DNA of 53,208 nt, taken from contig JAGCZO010000157.1 of assembly GCA_017959965.1 (NCBI GenBank), positions 1-53,208 on the forward strand, in the 5' to 3' direction. Every line of letters starts with the position of its first letter. Within the stretch, counting starts at the first letter, position 1. The DNA comes from Clostridia bacterium (lineage in GTDB: Bacteria; Bacillota; Clostridia; UBA1212). Shown here one piece after another: positions 49,537 to 53,208 of this stretch. The notes under the pieces were generated by a model. That model saw only the letters and a program-made list of their open reading frames with translations, was not told where the DNA came from and ran no database searches. A program made the position numbers and the translations under genes.

Positions 49537-50607
49537 ATGAAAAACGAGAAAAAATATGTTCCGGAAGGATTTGAAGTATCGCCGGGTCAGAAATTCTACA
49601 GAATACCCGACGTTCATTTTGATCTTTACGGGGTGTTTTACGATGAGAAGGCGGGACGTTTTCTCAGAATGCCCTCCGACGCCGCGGCAGCCGTGAGCCC
49701 CGCTGTTGAGGAGCTTAACAGAAACACCGCAGGGGGCAGGCTCAGATTCACTACCGACGCTACGAGACTTTCCGTTTCCATGAGATGCGGCAGCCTCGCT
49801 TCAATGAACCATATGCCTCTCTCCGGTACCCACGGCTTTTCTCTTATCGAGGACGACGGCGACAGCCACTCCTTTGCTGCGGCTTTCATGCCCGGTCACT
49901 ACGCAAATCTTAAGGAGTCGGTCTGTCAGGACGGCTATTACGCCGAAAAGCCGCTGCTTGGCGGCAAGATGCGCTCATACACCTTGTTTTTCCCTCTTTT
50001 TACGGACGTACGCGAACTCACCATAGGCATTCCGGAGGAGGCGACTCTTACCAACGGCCCCGCCTACAGGCCCGTGAAGCCCGTGGTCTTCTATGGCTCT
50101 TCCATTACCCACGGCGGATGTGCGTCAAGGCCGGACAACATGTACGAGGGATACCTTTCGAAGTGGTTTGACGTTGACTTTATAAACCTGGGCTTTTCCG
50201 GGTCCGCATTGGCGGAGGTCCCCATGGCCGAATATCTCGCCGGCCTTGACCCTTCTGTTTTCGTATACGACTACGATTACAACGCCCCCAACGCAGAATT
50301 CCTTGAGAAGACACACTACCGTCTTTACCGCATTTTCAGGGAAAAACATCCGGACACCCCGATCATTGTCATTTCAAATCCGGACTACGATACGGACCTT
50401 TCTTCGGAGGACAGGCTCAGGGTGATAAAGAAAACCGTGGCATTGGCGAGAAAAAGCGGAGACAAAAACCTTGCGTTTATAAACGGAAAGAAGTTGTTCG
50501 GCAAGTCGGACAGAGAAAACTGCACCGTGGACATGACGCATCCCAATGACCTTGGCATTTACAAGATGGCGCAAGAGATCGCCAAGGCGCTCAGAAGGTT
50601 TATTTGA
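49537..50607 (+). CDS. SGNH/GDSL family hydrolase with N-terminal beta-domain
   Basis: The 356-residue protein has no signal peptide. Residues 1-170 are beta-rich (YRIPDVHFDLYGVFYDEK, FRLSVSM-type strands). Residues 175-356 are an SGNH domain: VVFYGSSITHGG with the catalytic Ser near 191, INLGFSGSAL (block II Gly), YDYDYNAPN (block III Asn), and DMTHPNDLG with the Asp-x-x-His pair near 335. The GSS in block I and THPND match the SGNH_hydro_3 group. It is probably a cytosolic esterase or lipase-like enzyme acting on sugar esters. It is not closely similar to the SGNH protein at 33470-34639. The next gene starts 24 bases after its stop. Confidence 0.8.
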   Translation: MKNEKKYVPEGFEVSPGQKFYRIPDVHFDLYGVFYDEKAGRFLRMPSDAAAAVSPAVEELNRNTAGGRLRFTTDATRLSVSMRCGSLASMNHMPLSGTHGFSLIEDDGDSHSFAAAFMPGHYANLKESVCQDGYYAEKPLLGGKMRSYTLFFPLFTDVRELTIGIPEEATLTNGPAYRPVKPVVFYGSSITHGGCASRPDNMYEGYLSKWFDVDFINLGFSGSALAEVPMAEYLAGLDPSVFVYDYDYNAPNAEFLEKTHYRLYRIFREKHPDTPIIVISNPDYDTDLSSEDRLRVIKKTVALARKSGDKNLAFINGKKLFGKSDRENCTVDMTHPNDLGIYKMAQEIAKALRRFI

Positions 50608-50631
50608 AGGGCGCGGGGAGGATTGTGAAAT

Positions 50632-51489
50632 ATGATAATTCTTGACGGAGCAATGGGAACGACTCTCTGGGATATCGCTCAGAGGAACGGCGCGGAGAAA
50701 GTCCCGGTGTGGCGCTACAATATCGAGCATCCCGAATTTGTCGCGGAGATTACGAGGCGTTATATCGATGCCGGCGCAGACTTTGTGCAGGCAAATACCT
50801 TCGGCGCCAACAGACCCGCGGTTAAAAAAAGCTCGAAATACGACGTGAAGGACGTCGTGGCCGCCGGAATGAGGATCGCAAGGGAAACCGCCGCCGGAAA
50901 AGACGTGAAGATCTTCCTCAGCTCCGGACCGCTTATGGAGATGCTTGAACCTTACGGAGACCTTGAGGAGGACGAGTGCAGGGAAATATACGGAGAAATA
51001 TTCGACGCCGCGATGCCCTACAAGCCGGACGCGATCCTTCTGGAAACGTTTATAGACCTGGGAATGATGCGGGTCGCCGCTGAAAGGGCAATGGAAACGG
51101 ACATACCCGTGTTCTGCTCCATGTCCTTCGAAAAGTCAGGCAGGACTATGTTCGGAAACTCTGTAGAAGACGTTGTCGGTACCCTTGAGCCTCTCGGAAT
51201 AACAGCCGTTGGTCTCAACTGCTCTTTGGGCCCGGATTCCGCTGTGCCGATAATAAAAGATTTTTCCGGGAAAACGTCGCTGCCCCTTATCTTCAAACCG
51301 AACGCCGGTCTTCCGGTGACGACCGAAGGTGCCAAAATGACATCCGCCGTGGGGCCGAAGGAATTTGCCGAGGCAGTCTCCGCCGCTTTTCCATACGTGA
51401 CTTACGTTGGCGGATGCTGCGGAAGCGATTGGCGTTACGTTGAAGCCATAAAAGAAAAACTCCTTGAAAAAGGATCCTTATATTTATAA
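50632..51489 (+). CDS. Homocysteine S-methyltransferase family protein
   Basis: The 285-residue protein is a stand-alone homocysteine-binding barrel like the first domain of MetH. It starts ILDGAMGTTLWD, then DAGADFVQANTFGANR, and has the zinc cysteines in GLNCS (about 199) and GGCCGS (about 263-264). The family moves a methyl group onto homocysteine from donors such as S-methylmethionine or betaine, or from folate with cobalamin domains. No cobalamin or folate domain is encoded beside it in this window, so donor and partner are unknown. It is probably co-transcribed with the SGNH gene upstream, 24 bases away. Confidence 0.85.
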   Translation: MIILDGAMGTTLWDIAQRNGAEKVPVWRYNIEHPEFVAEITRRYIDAGADFVQANTFGANRPAVKKSSKYDVKDVVAAGMRIARETAAGKDVKIFLSSGPLMEMLEPYGDLEEDECREIYGEIFDAAMPYKPDAILLETFIDLGMMRVAAERAMETDIPVFCSMSFEKSGRTMFGNSVEDVVGTLEPLGITAVGLNCSLGPDSAVPIIKDFSGKTSLPLIFKPNAGLPVTTEGAKMTSAVGPKEFAEAVSAAFPYVTYVGGCCGSDWRYVEAIKEKLLEKGSLYL

Positions 51490-51531
51490 CCGAAGTATTG
51501 TTTATCAAAGAGATGCTGAGAAAGGATCGTT

Positions 51532-52848
51532 ATGTCTAAGAAAACGCGCTCGCTTCGTGCAGAACTCGCAAACAGAAAATACAGGATACCGAACCGCCTG
51601 TACTACTGGATCTACCACTTCTTGATGTCAGGCTTTATTGCCAAGAAATACAGACCCCACGTGGTGGTTAAGGACAGTATCTCGGACTGCAAGGGCCCCT
51701 GCTTCCTCATCTGGAACCACCTGTCGAGGCTCGACCATGCCTTCGTTATGCAGGCGGCCTATCCAAGACCGATAAACATTGTGGCGGGCTACAGTGAATT
51801 TTTCAGAGGCCATCTCCACACTGTGTTCAAGATGATGAATATAATCCCAAAGAAAGTCTATACCAACGACATGCTGGGCCTCCGGGGCATGAATTCCATC
51901 ATCAGGCAGGGCGGCTGCGTCGCCTTCTCCCCGGAAGGGATGAGCTCCATCTACGGCACGAACCAGCCCGTGGTCCCCGGCACCGCGAGATTCATCAAGC
52001 ACTACCGCATCCCGGTATATTTTCTCATGCTGAAGGGCAGCTACCTTACAAGCACCAAGGTTTGCCTTGACGAGCGCTACGGAAGAGTTGAAGCTGAGCT
52101 CTCGCTGCTTTTCACCCCGGAACAGCTGGATGAAATGACTGACGAGGAGATAAACGATAAGATCAACGAGGTCTGCCATTTTGACGACTACGAGTGGACC
52201 CGCAAGGAGCGCATCAAATGGAAGCATAAAACCGGCATGTGCACAAGGCTTTCCGACATCTGCTACCGTTGCCCCCGCTGCGGCTCCGAGGTCGAAATGA
52301 TCAACACCCCCGACATGGTCAAGTGCTCAAAATGCGGCAACGGCTTCACCGTAAACGACTACTACGACATGGTTCCCCTGGACGACACCTGCGTCATCCC
52401 CGAATCGCCTACGAAGTGGGTGGCAATGGAGCGCGAACACGTGATCCGTGAGATACGTGAAAACCCGGACTACTCTTATTCCGCCAAAGTCACTCTCGGC
52501 GACATGCCCGACGACAGGTACATGAAGCACTTTGCCACCACCGAACCCTGCGGAGAAGGCGAATTTACAGTCGATCACCTTGGCGTACACTACAAGGGCA
52601 CAAGGCACAGCGAACCCTGGTCCTTCGACATGCCCTACGAAATGGTCTACGCGCTCCCAATCATGACCAGCACCGCCAAGTTCGGCCTTTACGTTGACGG
52701 CGAATTCTATGAGTTTACGCCGGAGCTCCCCTGCACCGGCAAGATGCTCCTCCTGACCGAAGAGATGCACCGCCTCCACGTCAACGACTGGAAAAACTTC
52801 CCCTGGAACGACTACATGTACCAAAACGCCAACGACGCCAAGGCCTAA
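51532..52848 (+). CDS. 1-acyl-glycerol-3-phosphate acyltransferase-like protein with zinc-ribbon extension
   Basis: The 438-residue protein has a PlsC-type domain at about 45-235. The catalytic HX4D motif is NHLSRLD (about 62-68), and FSPEGMSS (about 130-137) is the glycerol-phosphate-binding motif. It is nearly twice the usual length. After the acyltransferase comes a zinc ribbon (YRCPRCGSEV and VKCSKCGNGF, about 244-270) and a C-terminal beta-rich domain. The acyltransferase would acylate lysophosphatidate or a similar lipid at the membrane. The extension may sense or bind a partner. A hydrophobic segment near residues 24-38 may touch the membrane. A 158-base gap follows before the tRNA genes. 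Confidence 0.8.
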   Translation: MSKKTRSLRAELANRKYRIPNRLYYWIYHFLMSGFIAKKYRPHVVVKDSISDCKGPCFLIWNHLSRLDHAFVMQAAYPRPINIVAGYSEFFRGHLHTVFKMMNIIPKKVYTNDMLGLRGMNSIIRQGGCVAFSPEGMSSIYGTNQPVVPGTARFIKHYRIPVYFLMLKGSYLTSTKVCLDERYGRVEAELSLLFTPEQLDEMTDEEINDKINEVCHFDDYEWTRKERIKWKHKTGMCTRLSDICYRCPRCGSEVEMINTPDMVKCSKCGNGFTVNDYYDMVPLDDTCVIPESPTKWVAMEREHVIREIRENPDYSYSAKVTLGDMPDDRYMKHFATTEPCGEGEFTVDHLGVHYKGTRHSEPWSFDMPYEMVYALPIMTSTAKFGLYVDGEFYEFTPELPCTGKMLLLTEEMHRLHVNDWKNFPWNDYMYQNANDAKA

Positions 52849-52935
52849 ACTTGAGCTCTCGAAGGCGCTTTGCGCAGCAAAAAAACGCAAATATTTTGCA
52901 TGTGATTTTTTCTCAAAAATCATTCAAAAAAGTTG

Positions 52936-52964
52936 TTGACAAGGCTTTTTCCTTGTAGTATACT
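52936..52964 (+). promoter_or_regulatory. Strong sigma-A promoter of the tRNA cluster
   Basis: TTGACA (52936-52941) and TATACT (52959-52964) are 17 bases apart, the closest match to consensus in the window, 42 bases before the first tRNA. Confidence 0.9.
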
Positions 52965-52967
52965 TGC

Positions 52968-53005
52968 AAAGCACCTCGCGAGGAGCCCCTCGAGGGATGT
53001 GCTTT
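52968..53005 (+). other. Hairpin in the tRNA precursor leader
   Basis: AAAGCAC (52968-52974) pairs with GTGCTTT (52999-53005), ending directly at the first base of tRNA-Val. It encloses two palindromes, CCTCGCGAGG and CCCTCGAGGG. It may guide processing or keep the leader from misfolding with the tRNA. Confidence 0.55.
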
Positions 53006-53081
53006 GGGAGTTTAGCTCAGCTGGGAGAGCATCTGCCTTACAAGCAGGGGGTCACAGGTTCGATCCCTGTAATTCCCACCA
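53006..53081 (+). tRNA. tRNA-Val (anticodon TAC)
   Basis: The cloverleaf is complete. Acceptor GGGAGTT pairs with AATTCCC; the D arm has AGCTCAGCTGGGAGAGC; the anticodon loop CTTACAA gives TAC; the T arm is ACAGGTTCGATCCCTGT; the CCA end is encoded. Confidence 0.96.
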
Positions 53082-53085
53082 TTTT

Positions 53086-53162
53086 GGCCCGGTAGTTCAG
53101 TTGGTTAGAACGCTAGCCTGTCACGCTAGAGGTCGTGGGTTCGAGCCCCATCCGGGTCGCCA
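53086..53162 (+). tRNA. tRNA-Asp (anticodon GTC)
   Basis: Acceptor GGCCCGG pairs with CCGGGTC. The anticodon loop CTGTCAC gives GTC. The T loop TTCGAGC and an encoded CCA are present. It lies 4 bases after tRNA-Val, so the two are cut from one precursor. Confidence 0.96.
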
Positions 53163-53181
53163 ACTTCATAAGAATGTCCTC

Positions 53182-53208
53182 GCCCAGGTAGCTCAGTTGG
53201 TAGAGCAG
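53182..53208 (+). tRNA. Partial tRNA, probably tRNA-Phe (cut by the window end)
   Basis: The 5' part GCCCAGGTAGCTCAGTTGG, followed by TAGAGCAG, matches the start of Bacillota tRNA-Phe and fits a Val-Asp-Phe order. The anticodon lies outside the window, so the identity is inferred. Confidence 0.6.

Overview
The window looks like chromosomal DNA of a Gram-positive anaerobe of the Clostridia, most likely near the Oscillospiraceae/Ruminococcaceae. The evidence is a PolC-type replicase, UPF0237/UPF0210 and nadD-yqeK-rsfS operons, a ferredoxin-dependent 2-oxoacid oxidoreductase, a pyrophosphate-type phosphofructokinase, cohesin/dockerin modules, TTGxxx-N17-TAxxxT promoters and strong AGGAGG ribosome sites. 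No phage, insertion sequence or CRISPR array was seen.

Layout. 1-6.8 kb (+): a 3' gene fragment, a methionine gamma-lyase-like PLP enzyme, a degenerate polysaccharide-deacetylase-like surface protein, an ACT protein with its UPF0210 partner, a fused NadD-YqeK, RsfS and a HAD phosphatase. 6.8-24.2 kb (-): a triple-TPM membrane protein with a zinc-ribbon partner, a lipid kinase, a tail-anchored secreted protein, an M18 aminopeptidase, a dockerin protein, a DUF4037/TPR pair, an aminotransferase, an amidohydrolase, a zinc-ribbon protein, a GH78-like enzyme and the first of four GH99/WbsX-like secreted enzymes. 24.2-43.9 kb is a carbohydrate island: a lipoprotein, three more GH99/WbsX-like enzymes, a discoidin-like lipoprotein, GH1, an SGNH esterase, GH127 and GlgB. 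A VorDBAC-type operon, maf and nth lie among them. 44-53 kb (+): Pfp, PolC, a second SGNH hydrolase, a homocysteine-methyltransferase-like enzyme, a PlsC-like acyltransferase, and a tRNA cluster (Val, Asp, probably Phe) cut by the window edge.

How it fits together. Four paralogous secreted enzymes share a catalytic barrel with a TGWNE motif and a C-terminal CBM9-like domain. Each appears to be held at the cell surface differently: a Cys-Gly C-terminal signal, a C-terminal membrane helix, a lipid anchor, and a cohesin plus dockerin. Oligosaccharides released outside could be trimmed inside by the GH1, GH78-like, GH127 and SGNH enzymes, none of which has a signal peptide. No transporter or regulator for the island is in the window. 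A small beta-sandwich module recurs six times in five exported proteins here and seems to be an undescribed extracellular domain.

Other standout points: PolC lacks its 3'-5' exonuclease insert; a near-perfect four-way-junction fold lies just upstream of polC; and GlgB carries Gly in place of its third catalytic Asp.
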